Positions 42,501 through 51,313 of a stretch of DNA of 64,000 nt are shown one piece after another. A program made the translations under genes and the position numbers. Within the stretch, counting starts at the first letter, position 1. Every line of letters starts with the position of its first letter. The notes below the pieces were generated by a model, which was given only the letters and a program-made list of their open reading frames with translations, searched no databases and had not been told where the DNA came from. This stretch comes from Xiphydria camelus (lineage: Eukaryota > Arthropoda > Insecta > Hymenoptera > Xiphydriidae), in contig OY783195.1 in the NCBI GenBank assembly GCA_963678675.1, positions 30,275,006 through 30,339,005 on the forward strand, read 5' to 3'.

Positions 42501-44203
42501 TACGAGTCATAGGAAATTAAAGAAAAGTTCGAGCTTGAAGAGAATCATTTGATTTTACAAAAAAAACGAAACTTCTTGAATCATTTGTTCGCCCACCCAA
42601 TTTTATGCATATTTTTATACGTATACGTAGACGCCCACTCGCAGGATTCTAGTTGCAAGCAGCAAGGACGCACGAGCTCGTATCTCGCGTTCAAGTAAGG
42701 AAGATATACCGGCTTGCGCATTTTACGGCAGATGCGATACGAGCTCGCGATTATAAATAGCGCGCAAAACTGCAACGAAGCGCTATCCGACATATCGCGT
42801 GTACCTTCCCCCTTTTTTTTTTAAACGATTTCCACGCGAGGCGAGTTTACCAGACAAAACGAGAACTAATCGTTATCCTCTGATAACGAGGCAACGTGCT
42901 TCACGCGAGCATAATAAAAACTGGGAGCTATAAACATGGAATATAAAGCTCTCGAGTGCTCGACGCTTTCCAACGACGAGACGCGCAGCGATGCGATACA
43001 TAGTAATATTCGTGAGCGAACTTTTCAAAGGCGTTTTAATTTAATTTAAACACACGGTACGTCGGTTAGAAATTACTTTCGACGTTATTTTCGACAGTTT
43101 CCGATAAGGAGGCTCGAGACCAAGACGGTAGGAGCCATCCGATCCTTCCCCGTAACTTTAATAATTCCGTCTATCGCTTCGCCGGAACCTTCCACCCCTT
43201 TCGATTTCCCCGTTCATAAGCGCTACTCTATACATATATAAGGCTCCTCCGAGGAAACGACCGCGGGTGTGCGCTAATCCCGGTCGTAATTCTAGGACCT
43301 TCTAGTGACCCTGTCGACCCTCCTGAGAGGGAGCATCTACGAGAAACTGAGGTGGACCTTCAAACTCTACGACATTAACGGTGACGGCTGCATTACGAGG
43401 GGCGAGTTGGGGGAGGTAGTAGCGGCCGTGCACGAGCTTATGGGTCGAAAGCATCCGGTGGAGGAGGAGAGGAAGGCGCGGGAACAACTGGACAGGGTGT
43501 TCCGCAAGCTCGATCTCAATCAGGACGGGGTCATCACGATCGAGGAGTTTATCGAGAGCTGCCTGAAAGTATGTCGCGAGGCCTTTTCCCTCGGATGTGT
43601 TGCTACATCTGTACCGGATGAGGCTAAACTGACTAGCCGGGAAAGAAACTTCGCGATCGCTGTTTATCTCGTTATCCATGAGCTTTTCGCCTATATCGAT
43701 GTAAGAATTTGTTGTAGATTGAAATGTAATCTTCGAAAAAGTATTATACAAATACGAGCCAAAAGCTCATAGACAATGAGATAACAGTGATTGAAGTTTC
43801 TTTCCTGACGAGTGAGTTCCGCCTCATGTGGAACGCGCTAATTTCCTGCTACTGCGATTATTTTAATCTATTTGATTTTTTTTTCACACGAATTCATCCT
43901 ATAAAATAAAATAAAATATGCTCCAATTCCTTCGCGTTTTATTTTTATTCATAACCATTCACTCTCACAGCTTCATCCCGCACGATCATTGATTTCAACT
44001 CGTCAATTCCTTCTCACGAAAAGCGTACTACTTAATCGTAAGCAGAGCCTAGCGGAAAGTATCGACCCGAGCAAAATTTCTGCCAACAAAAATAGATTAT
44101 TTTCCCGACGAAAACAAAAAAAATGATCGAAACGAATCCATCGTTTCGCTCGCAGGACGACGTGATCACGCAGTCCCTGGCGATGTTCGATTGCGTGCTC
44201 TGA
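1591..44203 (+). CDS. KChIP: Kv channel-interacting protein (KChIP), neuronal calcium sensor family; 5 coding exons
   Basis: Coding exons 1591-1755, 41777-41846, 42343-42413, 43296-43568 and 44156-44203 join in phase to give 208 residues, close to the usual KChIP length. The family binds the cytoplasmic N-terminus of Kv4 (Shal) channels and makes their trafficking and gating respond to calcium. Residues 31-54 carry the conserved segment before EF-hand 1. EF1 is degenerate (ECPEG at 56-60), as in all NCS proteins. The EF2 loop at 92-103 ends in Asp instead of Glu, so is probably a weak site. EF3 (128-139, DINGDGCITRGE) and EF4 (175-186, DLNQDGVITIEE) are canonical. The protein starts MATPP, so lacks an MG myristoylation signal. 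The ATG follows an in-frame stop at 1570-1572 and has purine at -3 and G at +4. Intron 1 is 40 kb and holds DRC5 on the other strand. Alternative first exons, common in vertebrate KChIPs, were not found. Confidence 0.93.
2498..2762. mobile_element. MITE family A, full copy
   Basis: Inverted ends: it begins TACACAGAGAAAAA and closes with CTCTGTATA. Inside, TTACTTGCGGGGTCGCGAGT near the left end is mirrored by ACTCGCGACCACGCGAGTAG near the right end. At least five more copies lie in this window. TA-rich borders suggest a Tc1/mariner-type origin, which is inference. It has no coding capacity. Confidence 0.8.
9476..9549. repeat. (AT)n microsatellite, about 37 units
   Basis: Uninterrupted TA repeat in KChIP intron 1. 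It produces false Tyr-Ile open frames on both strands. Confidence 0.95.
10577..10996. repeat. Two tandem copies of a 210-bp unit
   Basis: AGCGGATAAATGAAAAAAAC at 10577 and AGCGGATAAACTAAAAAAAA at 10787 start two units that stay alike through GAAGGACTCAACT, ATTTCTAGTAATAATT and GGACATAAAATGATATAAAA. They have diverged by scattered substitutions. Confidence 0.8.
11562..11665. mobile_element. MITE family A, left part only
   Basis: Starts GTACACAGAGAACAAAAATT and continues through TTGGATCTACTGCAAATTAC as in the other copies. After about 11665 the similarity fades, so the copy is truncated or diverged. The 45 bp before it (11519-11562) recur at 21875-21925 inside a family D element. Confidence 0.6.
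12597..12730. repeat. Degenerate short tandem repeat, period about 20-24 bp
   Basis: The motif TTTGGTTAGAATGACTAAA recurs about six times with variation (TTGGTTAGATTGACTAAA, TTGGTTAGAATGATTAAA, TTTGGTTATGATGACTTG). Confidence 0.6.
13092..13109. repeat. Poly(G) run of 18
   Basis: Uninterrupted G run in intron 1. Length may be unreliable in assembly. Confidence 0.9.
14680..15016. mobile_element. Family D element, diverged copy
   Basis: Weak inverted ends (CCCGAGAAAAAATGTTTATA and TCATTTCTTCCCAG) surround AT-rich sequence full of ATATGATC and ATGATCCA motifs, as in the clearer copies at 21773 and 23706. Confidence 0.45.
16419..16436. repeat. Poly(C) run of 18
   Basis: Uninterrupted C run in intron 1, 3.3 kb from a poly(G) run of the same length. 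Confidence 0.9.
17464..17646. mobile_element. MITE family A, internally deleted copy
   Basis: Both ends are present (ACACAGAGAAAAAG and TTTTCTGTGTA), but the element is only 183 bp. The right inner arm with the GCGAGTAATT motif is missing. Confidence 0.75.
18755..19007. mobile_element. 253-bp inverted-repeat element (family F)
   Basis: ATGAGGCGGTGAAAGGCAAA at the left is the near-inverse of TTTGCCTTTTACCGCCTCAT at the right (terminal repeats about 26 bp). There is no open frame. TA bases flank it on both sides. Confidence 0.75.
19318..19500. repeat. Direct duplication of about 100 bp
   Basis: TTAAATTATCC, GATTTTCTCAAACTC and AGGATTCACGAGAGAA occur in the same order twice, 101 bp apart. Confidence 0.7.
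21773..22138. mobile_element. Family D element
   Basis: The ends CCCAGGCGAAAAAGTACTAT and AAACTTTCCCGCCTGGGG are inverse. The 366-bp interior is rich in ATATGG and CCATAT motifs. It contains a segment at 21875-21925 also found next to the family A copy at 11562. Confidence 0.7.
22716..22738. repeat. (TC)n microsatellite
   Basis: About 11 TC units in intron 1. Similar short CA or AC tracts lie near 29106, 41603 and 50375. Confidence 0.85.
23706..23960. mobile_element. Family D element, short copy
   Basis: Ends CCCAGGCGGAAAAATTCTAC and TATAGAACTTTTTCGTCTGGGA bound about 255 bp. The interior holds ATACATGACCAAAACCACAT and similar AT-rich motifs. Confidence 0.7.
25019..25090. repeat. First copy of a 70-bp dispersed direct repeat
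   Basis: TACATTCACCCCCTCGGTTC and the following CCGCCGACCATTCAACG match the sequence at 25906-25975. A palindromic TGACGTCA (CRE-like) lies 30 bp before, at 24981-24988. Confidence 0.55.
25256..25487. mobile_element. piggyBac-type MITE with TTAA target duplication
   Basis: TTAA at 25256-25259 and 25484-25487 flanks a 224-bp element that starts CCCTTCAAAGCCGGAG and ends with the inverse of CCCATCAAGAGCTGGCG. TTAA plus a CCC terminus is the mark of the piggyBac superfamily. The middle holds a partly repeated GTCCATGAG...ATTCATG unit. Confidence 0.7.
25906..25975. repeat. Second copy of a 70-bp dispersed direct repeat
   Basis: TACATTCGCTCTCGGTTCGC and CCGCCAACCATTCAGCG match 25019-25090 at most positions, 887 bp apart and in the same direction. 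Confidence 0.55.
26336..26998. repeat. Tandem pair of a 320-bp foldback unit
   Basis: The segment GCGCTGATTCCGAAAATGAT recurs 320 bp downstream (from about 26430 to 26750), and the units are almost identical. Each unit also folds back: AAATCTCTGGAATCGGTCGC is mirrored further on by the inverse around TTCGATTCCAGAGATTT. No protein is recognised in it. Confidence 0.8.
27089..27302. mobile_element. 214-bp inverted-repeat element (family J)
   Basis: TTTTTTCCTCACGAATGCCC at the left and GGGCATGAGTGAGGAAAAA at the right are inverse. There is no coding capacity and only one copy was seen. Confidence 0.65.
28323..28401. repeat. Long perfect-looking hairpin of 79 bp
   Basis: CCACCCATCCATCATGAATA pairs with TATTCATGATGGATGAGTGG with one mismatch, and pairing continues into the AT-rich loop. 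It could be a tiny transposon relic or a small-RNA hairpin. Confidence 0.7.
30977..31178. mobile_element. MITE family B, copy cut at its right end
   Basis: Begins GTATGAGGCTAAACTTAATC and runs to GAAGTTTCTTTC, where a second copy starts at once. The last about 25 bp of the right terminal repeat are missing. Confidence 0.75.
31180..31403. mobile_element. MITE family B, full copy
   Basis: Ends ACCATATGAGGCTAAACTTA and TAAGTTTAGCCTCATGCGGT are inverse. The element is about 224 bp with arms of about 55 bp (AGGAAAGAAACTTCAGTCAC mirrored by GCGATTGAAATTTCTTTCCT). It directly follows a truncated copy. Confidence 0.85.
32127..32350. mobile_element. MITE family B, full copy
   Basis: Ends CCAAATGAGACTAAACTTAC and GTGAGTTTAGTCTCACATGG, about 224 bp, with the same inner segments as the other family B copies. 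Confidence 0.8.
33512..33945. mobile_element. MITE family A copy split by another insertion
   Basis: The left arm (33512-33581, ATACAGAGAGAGAAAAAGAA) is separated from the body (33799-33945, with ATTGCAAGGAAGAAATATCC) by a second inverted-repeat element. The right terminal repeat is lost. Confidence 0.7.
33582..33797. mobile_element. Small inverted-repeat element (family G) inside a family A copy
   Basis: Ends GGTAAAAGTGGGATAAACGC and its inverse GCGTTTATCCCACTTTTACC bound a 216-bp element with no open frame. It interrupts a family A MITE, so it inserted later. No second copy was seen in this window. Confidence 0.75.
34333..34584. mobile_element. MITE family A, full copy
   Basis: Left end near CACAGGGGAAAAGAATTAGT, right end CTTTTTCTCTGCGTA, about 250 bp, with the same inner palindrome (GATTGCAAGGAAGAAGTATC) as the other copies. 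It lies about 160 bp past the DRC5 stop codon, on the downstream side. Confidence 0.8.
34743..40551 (-). CDS. TCTE1: Dynein regulatory complex subunit 5 (DRC5/TCTE1-like), leucine-rich repeat protein; 10 coding exons
   Basis: Exons in transcript order are 40505-40551, 40135-40365, 39721-39912, 39113-39286, 38901-39039, 38329-38566, 37826-37981, 37602-37716, 35197-35420 and 34743-34969. They join in phase to 580 residues. DRC5 is part of the nexin-dynein regulatory complex that links axonemal doublets and controls flagellar beating. The N-terminal part resembles TCTE1 (for example ECYWERAA and GDSWRRLYCERH). Residues about 215-430 carry leucine-rich repeats such as LKILHLANNKIGASG, LRHLNLRLN and FLEIDISNNDLG. 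The last about 150 residues (two exons) extend beyond the mammalian protein and are Ser/Gly-rich; they join in frame but are less certain. The ATG lies just after an in-frame TGA. Intron 2 appears to use a GC donor. The whole gene sits inside KChIP intron 1 on the opposite strand, and two of its introns contain MITEs. Confidence 0.88.
37068..37549. mobile_element. MITE family C, interrupted by a family A insertion
   Basis: The ends CACTGAGGAAATAGTTTATT and AATAAACTATTCTTTCAGTG are inverse to each other. Without the inserted family A copy (37100-37355) the element is about 225 bp, like the second copy at 39431-39650. It lies in the DRC5 intron before exon 35197-35420. Confidence 0.8.
37100..37355. 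mobile_element. MITE family A, full copy nested in family C
   Basis: A 256-bp copy with ends TATACAGAGAAGAAGAATTA and TTCTTTTTCTCCGTGTA. It sits inside a family C element, which makes it the later arrival. GTA or TA on both sides may be the target duplication. Confidence 0.8.
39431..39650. mobile_element. MITE family C, uninterrupted copy
   Basis: About 220 bp with inverted ends (CACTCAGAGAAGAGTTTATT and AAATAAACCATTTTCTCAGCG). The inner parts GGCCAAGTAAACATA and CTTGGCCCAACAAAAATATT also mirror each other. It lies in the DRC5 intron between exons 39721-39912 and 39113-39286. Confidence 0.8.
40932..41470. mobile_element. Foldback element of about 540 bp with arms of about 200 bp
   Basis: The left arm starts AGGGCCCTTTGTCAACATTA and the right arm ends TAATGTTGACAGAGGGCCTT. 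The match continues inward through TTGCGATTGGCGGTATTG, CAGTTAATTTC and CATTTGGCAGG to a short centre near 41170-41270. It lies between the DRC5 start (40551) and KChIP exon 2. Confidence 0.85.
43611..43834. mobile_element. MITE family B copy in KChIP intron 4
   Basis: Ends GTACCGGATGAGGCTAAACT and GTGAGTTCCGCCTCATGTGG. It starts only about 43 bp after the exon 4 donor site at 43569. Confidence 0.85.
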
Positions 44204-44443
44204 TCTCCGGCGAATCCCTCACCGCCGGTAGCAGCGACGCCACCGTCACCGCTCTCGACGACGACGCTCTCGGCGTCCCAATCGCCCTCGCCGCCGCCGC
44301 CGCCGCCCCGTTACTCACTGCTGCCACCGATACCACCTCTGCCGCCGCCACCGCCTCCCGGCTACACCGCTCAGGACCACGAACTCTATCTCCTTCTGGC
44401 CGCTCACTGGTGGGACCAGCAAGACACCCCTCTCTTCTGCTGA
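44204..44443 (+). other. Open stretch in frame after the KChIP stop codon; possible readthrough extension
   Basis: After the TGA at 44201-44203 the same frame stays open for 79 codons to a second TGA at 44441-44443. The predicted tail is proline-rich (runs of five and six prolines) and ends in a less repetitive segment with LYLLLAAHWWDQQD. The region is about two-thirds GC, so an open frame of this length is not rare by chance, and another frame is open too. It is otherwise the start of the 3' untranslated region. Confidence 0.3.
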
Positions 44444-45632
44444 GCGATCGCCCACCGGAGGTCGCACGGGTCGCGATTCCGGAAAAGGTAGTCGCGCGCG
44501 TGGATGGCACGTTTGACTAGGACTCGCGAGAGTAGGGGACGGGCGGGGGAGGGAGAGATACTCAGACTGAGAGAGCGTCACTCGGTGTTACGATTTGTTG
44601 AATACGGTAAGAAAAATATCCCGGAGTCATTCGCTATTTTGTTCATTTTCGGTGGTTGACAATTTCCATCGTGAGTTTCTTCGTTCTTTAAGATTGACCG
44701 ACAATTGCGCGAGGACCAAACAAGTACGGCTGGTTCGTCAGAGGTTCCCGGCGATGAGAAGATAAGTGGAGGACGAAGGAGCGACATGTTTCGTGAGTGG
44801 TACACGTCGAGAAATTCGCAGCAGGTTCTGCCAGCGCTAAAGCGTATAGATTCCATGAATAATCAATACGCTGTTTTCCGAATCGTTGACACTAATCGCA
44901 GGTCATTCTGCGAAGTGCGTTGGAATGCATTCGTTCCTCTTGGACACTTGCGATGCATCGTCGAGACGATCTCGAGGTCGTTCGCGCGTCGACGGATCGT
45001 AAGATGAGCTGCGACGCGATTTTTCGCGTCGTATAATTGTTCGTTAAAACGCGTACATACGGTTCGTGTTTTCCAAGAAGCGTCATAATTAAAGAGTTCT
45101 TAAAAAAGAGACAATCTTTTTTAAAATAGCGCTTCTGTGACTGGAGTTGTGTGCAATGAGAAACTAATTATTTCATTCGCCGGTAAGTTTGTTTACTTAT
45201 TTCTTCGGTTAATCAAAAATTCGCAATTTTATTCAAACAAATATTTCGAATTGGTTGTATTTGACTATTTACTTTCATTTAATATAGCCGTCAATCGCGT
45301 ACGTCGCATCTCATTTTACTGAATGAAAAAAAAAAAAAATTCGTCAATCACGCGCTGTAATCAGAGGAACGCATTCCGAGAGACACGCGAAGAAGTTCGA
45401 CGTGTCTTCCGTCGTCGAGAAACCGATCGGTGACGCGCGCGTACGCGTGCCAAATCGCGATAACCAGCGAGGTAACAAAAAAGCTTATCCACGGCTGTAA
45501 AGGTGAGAAAGAAACGGATGTATATATAGACGCGGCTGTGAATCTAAGATCGTCCCGAGTCAAAGGCCTTCGCGAGAGAGAGAGAGTGGGGGTATACCTA
45601 TATATACTTATACGAGAATCGACATACGATAC

Positions 45633-45990
45633 AATAAAGATGTAAGAGAGTACGTTATATGTAAATTAATGAGTTTCATGAATCTTCCACACGCCGGGCG
45701 CACACGGCGCGGCTCGCTGATATTGATCACCTACACGATACAAAATACTGCGTAAGACGGGTTTACTGTACGATTTTAAGAGTGTCGCCATTTCGAGTTG
45801 GACTAAAGTCGTGAAAGCGAAGTCTACCTCTTCTTCCACCGCGTCGGAGATCGCGCGAGATCCGGAGGAATCGAAGGAAGATCGATCCCTATAAATTCGC
45901 GGACTATACGGGACAGTCTTCGTCCTTCCGTCCTTCGGGGGTCGCCGAGTGTCACGGAGAACTGCTTAAATTTGGGCGTGCTTTAATAAA
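45633..45990 (+). terminator. Candidate poly(A) signals for KChIP
   Basis: AATAAA occurs at 45633-45638 and again at 45985-45990, about 1.4 and 1.8 kb past the KChIP stop. Either would fit a long neuronal 3' untranslated region. Motif match only. Confidence 0.25.
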
Positions 45991-46061
45991 TAAAGAGTGC
46001 CTAGCTTTAATCCCCGTTGAAAAGATACGATGGATTCTTAGAGAAATCTTATATAAAATGC

Positions 46062-46274
46062 CATAGAATTCCCATGGGAATTTGATGTGCTTTTGACACA
46101 GCAATTTCGGATACCCACTGATAAAAATCTTTACTCGTTTTATTTATCATCTCAGATACACATAGAATCCAATCAATTCCTATTCATCCTTCTCAAACTC
46201 TTTCAGTGGATATCTGAAATTGCCGTGTCAAACGCGCATCAGATTCCCATAGAAGTTGTCCGTGGGAATCTATG
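46062..46274. mobile_element. 213-bp inverted-repeat element (family I)
   Basis: The left arm (CATAGAATTCCCATGGGAAT, then TTTGACACAGCAATTTC) is mirrored at the right (GAAATTGCCGTGTCAAA, then GTGGGAATCTATG). It is downstream of KChIP. Confidence 0.7.
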
Positions 46275-47928
46275 AGATCGTTTCAATTGGGATGACTTTT
46301 CTAAATACGGAGAAAATACGTCGCGTCGCGGTGAGAGAGACCGTGCGCGATCTTCGGGCGACGATTTCGAACGAAAAAAAAAAGAAAACGAGCTTGCTCT
46401 GACAGAGTCCTCCGGATATCGGCGTCCCGCGCATTTGTATACGTAGAATCGACGAAGGGACGAGGTATACCCGTAGCGAACAAATCGTTTTTGTAAGATT
46501 TGTTCTTAGCGTGTAAGTAGGCGTTGATCGTGCGGAGTCTTCGACGGCGGGCGTTAGCTGTACGATTTAGGATGTAGATCGTAGTAGGAAACGGAAGGGT
46601 GGTTGTCGAAATCGATAACGATGAAACACCAAACTATGATAACTAAATTCTAATTAGCGGATCGACGTACGTAAAGCAGACGACTTCGAGGAGGGTACAT
46701 CCCTCGCGAGTCTCGTTGGAATCCACTCGAAGCACCGCCGTGGCGACGTCGCCGCGGAAATGCTCTTTCTTTTCTTTCCAAGTCCACCCGTTTCCCTCGC
46801 CCGGCAAAGTTCTCGAGTTTTCTCATAAAAAAAAAAGGTCCAACGTTTATCCATTAGATTCGGAGCAAAAGTGAGTCGCTAAAAAGGAGTTTCCTATTTT
46901 TCGGAAGACTTTGAATCCGCAGAGTTTCGCGGGAATGTTTGTTCCGGGATAGTTCCATTGTATATCGACATCGACGATCGTTCGCGCGATTCTCCAACTT
47001 TCCTCGCGCTACGAGACGTCGTGCCCGCTATTCGTTCTCGTCGATGAATGGATCGGGACCGGAAGAGAATTGTGCAGAGCTTGACAATGCGATATATCGA
47101 CCCAGTCTACCAGTACGATTAGATTCAATCACTCGCGGCGATTTAATTTCTCTTCCCTCCTACCCCCATAACTTCTTCTCGTCGATGCTCTCGGGAAATG
47201 TCGCATATGCGATTTCTCCTCTCCTCTCCTCTCCACCTTACCTTTTTCTCGTCGTTATGCACCTCCCTCGCGATGGATCGACTCGCGATTGAATCTTCCT
47301 CCTCCTTCCTGCGCTTTCATCCCTTTATCGGGGTGTACAAAGGCGGCAGAACTCGCCGGCGAGTGACGTTGCGCTGCGGGGATGGTTTTCGTGTCTCCCT
47401 CTGCACTCGGTCGGGGCTTGTACACTATTCGCCGCGATGATTTCCGCCTCGCGTCTGTCTGGACCTTTATTTCGCCTCGCCGCACTCCAAATTTCGGGGT
47501 ATTCCCGTTTAACGCGGTATCTAGGTGGTTTTTGTTATTTATTTTTGTCGCCGTCGATCGGGAACTCGTCGAAACTTGGACCGCATATATATACGGCTCG
47601 GGGCGGGTGCGTTGCCAAGGTGCTTCGTCAACGTTTCTATAGCGACGCCGCGTTAGCCGTGTAATCCTCTCTGCGATTTTAATAATCTTTTTATTTTGGC
47701 GACGACGAGTAAATATAATACTAATCGAGCGTTCTCGTCAGACCTGCTTTCTTTATTACGCGTGTTCCCGAAAAGTGGGTACAATGCAAAATTGCGGGAC
47801 TCTATCTCTGGACGCGATTAACAATATTGATCAGGGGTGGGGTTCTGTATCGATAGGATGAATTCTGCAATAGCTATCGTTGCGCATATTATTTCGAGTA
47901 TAACAAAACATGCGCAGCGAAACGATTA

Positions 47929-48170
47929 TACCGTATGAGGCTAAACTTACTCGTCAGGAAGGAAACTTCGATCACTATTATCTCATTGCCAGGCCTACTC
48001 ATTAGGTACGTATGAGCTTTTGGCTTATATTTGTATAATACTTTTTTAAAGATTACATTTCAATCTGCAATAAAGTCTTACTATCGATATAGGCCAACAA
48101 TTCATCGATAATGAGATAACAGTGATTCAAGTTTTTTTTTCTCGCGAGTAGGTTTAAGCTTCACGCGGTA
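47929..48170. mobile_element. MITE family B, full copy
   Basis: Ends TACCGTATGAGGCTAAACTT and GAGTAGGTTTAAGCTTCACGC, about 240 bp. It lies in the DNA between KChIP and AASS. Confidence 0.8.
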
Positions 48171-49873
48171 GAATTGTATCGATACAGAATCCTACCCCAG
48201 TACGCCTTCCGCGATACCGCGGCACAAATCCTTCGCGCGCATACGTAAATCACTGCTCTCTAATTGCGAAAGAGCGCGCTCCTACGCGTGGGACGCGCGC
48301 GGAGATGCTGAACTTTTCTATCGCGGCAAAAGTTCTCGCCAACGAAACTTTCGCAGCAGCGCGAGCCGTAACGCGAATAGTTGAAGTTTTAACTACGGGA
48401 GTTTCACGCCTGCTTTTAAAACGCGCGTAGCGAAAGATAAATGACCACTGCGGGCGAAAGTCGAAAGTAAAATTCCCGGAGTCCCCGCGCGGCTTTATCG
48501 CGCGAAAGCTTCTTCCTCTTTGACGTTTTCTACGCGCGTATCAAATTACAGCTCCTGAGTGACGCGCGACATTTTTGGGAATTCGCTTTATTGACAAGTA
48601 TCTATTTTCCATCCGAAAACGAAGGGGCTCGACGCGTTCTTTCGCAAGTTCAAATCGTCAAACTTCGCCGCGCCGCGTGACACGCTCCAAAAATATTGCC
48701 TATATTTTTTTATGACGTCTTGTTAACTATTCGCAAAAGCTACACATTTTATCAGCAATCATCGCGGTAAGACAGGTCCGTGTACTTTGATCAGGAAGTA
48801 TTTCTAATGTCGTACGTCGGTCTCCGCGAACTGCGTTAATTTAAACGTTACGAGGACCGAATCGAGTACTTTGTCACGAAGTACAGAGCGCGCTGTGAAA
48901 AGAATCATATACGGACGACATAAACGGATAAGACGTAGGGCGTATCGCGTAATTGATATAGTTCGTACGTAATGCATGCTCGCGTAATGTGCGCTAAATT
49001 CGACCAATTGGAAACTTAATGGTACGTTGAAGTTAAATTAAAAAATTAGCGGTAGCTCTTCAATTGCTTCTATATAGCTAGACCAATCGAGAAGCCCTGT
49101 ATAGATCTCCCGGCAAAGTGAGATTATCGACGAACTAACGATATATTCCGCAACTGCAGTTCATGCCATCGCATTGCAAAGCCGACGTGTCAGCGTCGCC
49201 GATTATGGTTTCATCGTTTTAATCCTCCTTGACTAGCGATTAGTGGAACTACGTTTACTTTGTGCGACGTACGCGTAGCGGTACTCGAAAATCGTAAGAG
49301 ATTTTACCGAGAAAATCATATATGATAAAACTAAAGGTCTAGCCGGGCCAAACCTTAGTCAATTTATTAACGTTAGAGACTCTAGACATAGGTATAAAAA
49401 TTTTCATCGCGCGATGCGCCATCTTTATAGACTTAAAATACAAGAACGAAGTTAACTATACGATTAGACGTTGATAGGTTTAGTGACTCTGCAGAGCGCG
49501 GTTGTTGTCACGTACTGCCAACTTCATGTAAATATCATGTATAGCTAGTAAATTAATGTTAATGTATTAATCGATCAAAATTTTAGATATTATAATCGCT
49601 GCTACAAATACACTGTTTTTTTAGTGATACCTGAATTCGGTTATCGATCATTAATGATATTGTATACGTGCGAATCACGATAACGCGGCTTCTGCGTTAG
49701 TCCGTCTTTCAATGGTACGATGTACAGTTACGCAAACTCTCGCTCGTTTTTTAATTACGATACACTGAACGGTTAAGATGAAGGGAGTCCAGAATTGAGG
49801 TAAGGGGTTATTTTCGGATATGTCCATCGAAATTGCTATTATCTCGGTATTATCTATGGATTTTTGATCCGAA

Positions 49874-50192
49874 TTAAAGCAACACTTTTTCGAAGGCTGA
49901 AACGCAGTCTTCGGAAAGTGTTATACCCATCGACTTCGACAAAAATTCATAATTAACGAGGTAATTGCGGTTCGAGTGAATGCCACTGCTATCCAAATAA
50001 CTCTGCCGTACCCTGTCCAAAAAATCGGAGATCGCTCTACTGCGGAGACTGATCGGGAGTGGCGAGCACGCTTCGGTGTAAGCGCCGTGCGATATTATTT
50101 TAGCGTACTCCAACGACAGCAACGACGTAGCGATATTCTTTCCAATCATCAATTTCCTCGCGTTCAACCACGTAAAACATAACGCACCTTTT
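49874..50192 (-). CDS. Unidentified possible terminal exon
   Basis: An open frame of about 100 codons on the - strand ends in TAA at 49874. It may begin after an acceptor-like TTAAAAG at about 50193. The conceptual protein has ordinary mixed composition (for example NIATSLLSLEYAKIISHG), unlike the Arg/Ser-rich shadow frames elsewhere. I do not recognise a family and found no upstream exons before AASS ends at 51314. It has no ATG near its beginning. It could be a gene relic, a last exon of an unseen transcript or chance. Confidence 0.2.
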
Positions 50193-51171
50193 AACTACGT
50201 AAAACGATCCAGAGCTGTGCCATGGCATAAAAATGTCAAAATTTTTGTACTCCTTGCACTTTTATAATTCTTCGATTCGACGAAACAGTGCTCACGATAT
50301 TTGGTATTCGTATGATAATACGCGCGCACGTCTTCGTTTTAAAATGCCTGAAGTAATTGGGCCGTTTCACGACCACACACACACACACACAGAGTCACGA
50401 TGTATGCCAGGACGAGAGTGCAATGCCACTGCATCGTAAATCTAGTTTATTGATCCTTTATAATAGTCCTCTGTGTGGCAAAGATTTCATCTGCGAATCT
50501 ATTACGATATCCGTTATGTTCCATTCGACGTAGGTATGTCTGTTTTAAAGAAGAAAGAGGGAAAGTAGAACCATTTCTAGGTGAAGAATTTTTCTCGTAA
50601 TTGCAGTAATGCGTGACATGTATCGTAAAATGTAACTACGTGATCCTAGGGCAATCGTAGACGGTAGTCAGAGCAGTTATCCCGGACAGGAAGAACGAAG
50701 CGGCGCGGGTCCTTTCGAAATTTAGAAGTTTTACAGCAAGATTTACTCCGACGAACGCTACGTGTAATTGCGGGCGATGCCGATTTTCGTTGAAATAAAC
50801 GACGTCGTTAAGCTGACTTTAGACGATGCCTTTTTTTCTTGTGCTATTATACGTCTTTCCGTTGTATTTTTCATTTCGGCAAGAAAGAGAGATGTACGCA
50901 ACGGTGCACGAAAGCAGGCATCGTTTATACATCCATATGCCTTTCGATACGAGTAACACGCGCGGCGATGTAGTACCAAGATGTAATTGCGTTTCTAGCG
51001 TCATACGCCATGTTTAATTCATATCGTAGGAGATTATAGAAATGATTGCGAGTTATTTCGTATTGTATTCGAAGGATTGAGATAGCTCAAGAAATCTCGT
51101 TGTATCAAGTATCGTTGGCGGTTTTCCACGATACACAGTGGCAATATCAATAAATGTTAATTACATTGAAA

Positions 51172-51177
51172 TTTATT
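51172..51177 (-). terminator. Candidate poly(A) signal for AASS
   Basis: AATAAA on the - strand, about 140 bp past the AASS stop codon. Motif and position only. Confidence 0.4.
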
Positions 51178-51313
51178 CGTTTCTTCGTATGATTTCAAGT
51201 GGGCGAAAAACACTTTCGCGTGCTGCTCCTCGTGTGTACAACGGCTTTATATTTACAAAACTATGAAGCACCAAAAAGTGCTCAACACTCCAACCCCCTT
51301 TCTCGTCGCTAAT

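Larger units (their letters stand above)
44444..49873. other. Downstream region of KChIP and intergenic DNA
   Basis: Probably holds the KChIP 3' untranslated region up to about 46000, then intergenic sequence. Apart from one inverted-repeat element, one family B MITE and candidate poly(A) signals, I see no gene. Confidence 0.5.

Noticed and set aside
44166..44510. Ala/Arg-rich - strand frame over the last KChIP exon
   Set aside because: It arises from a GCC-rich stretch and has no homology.
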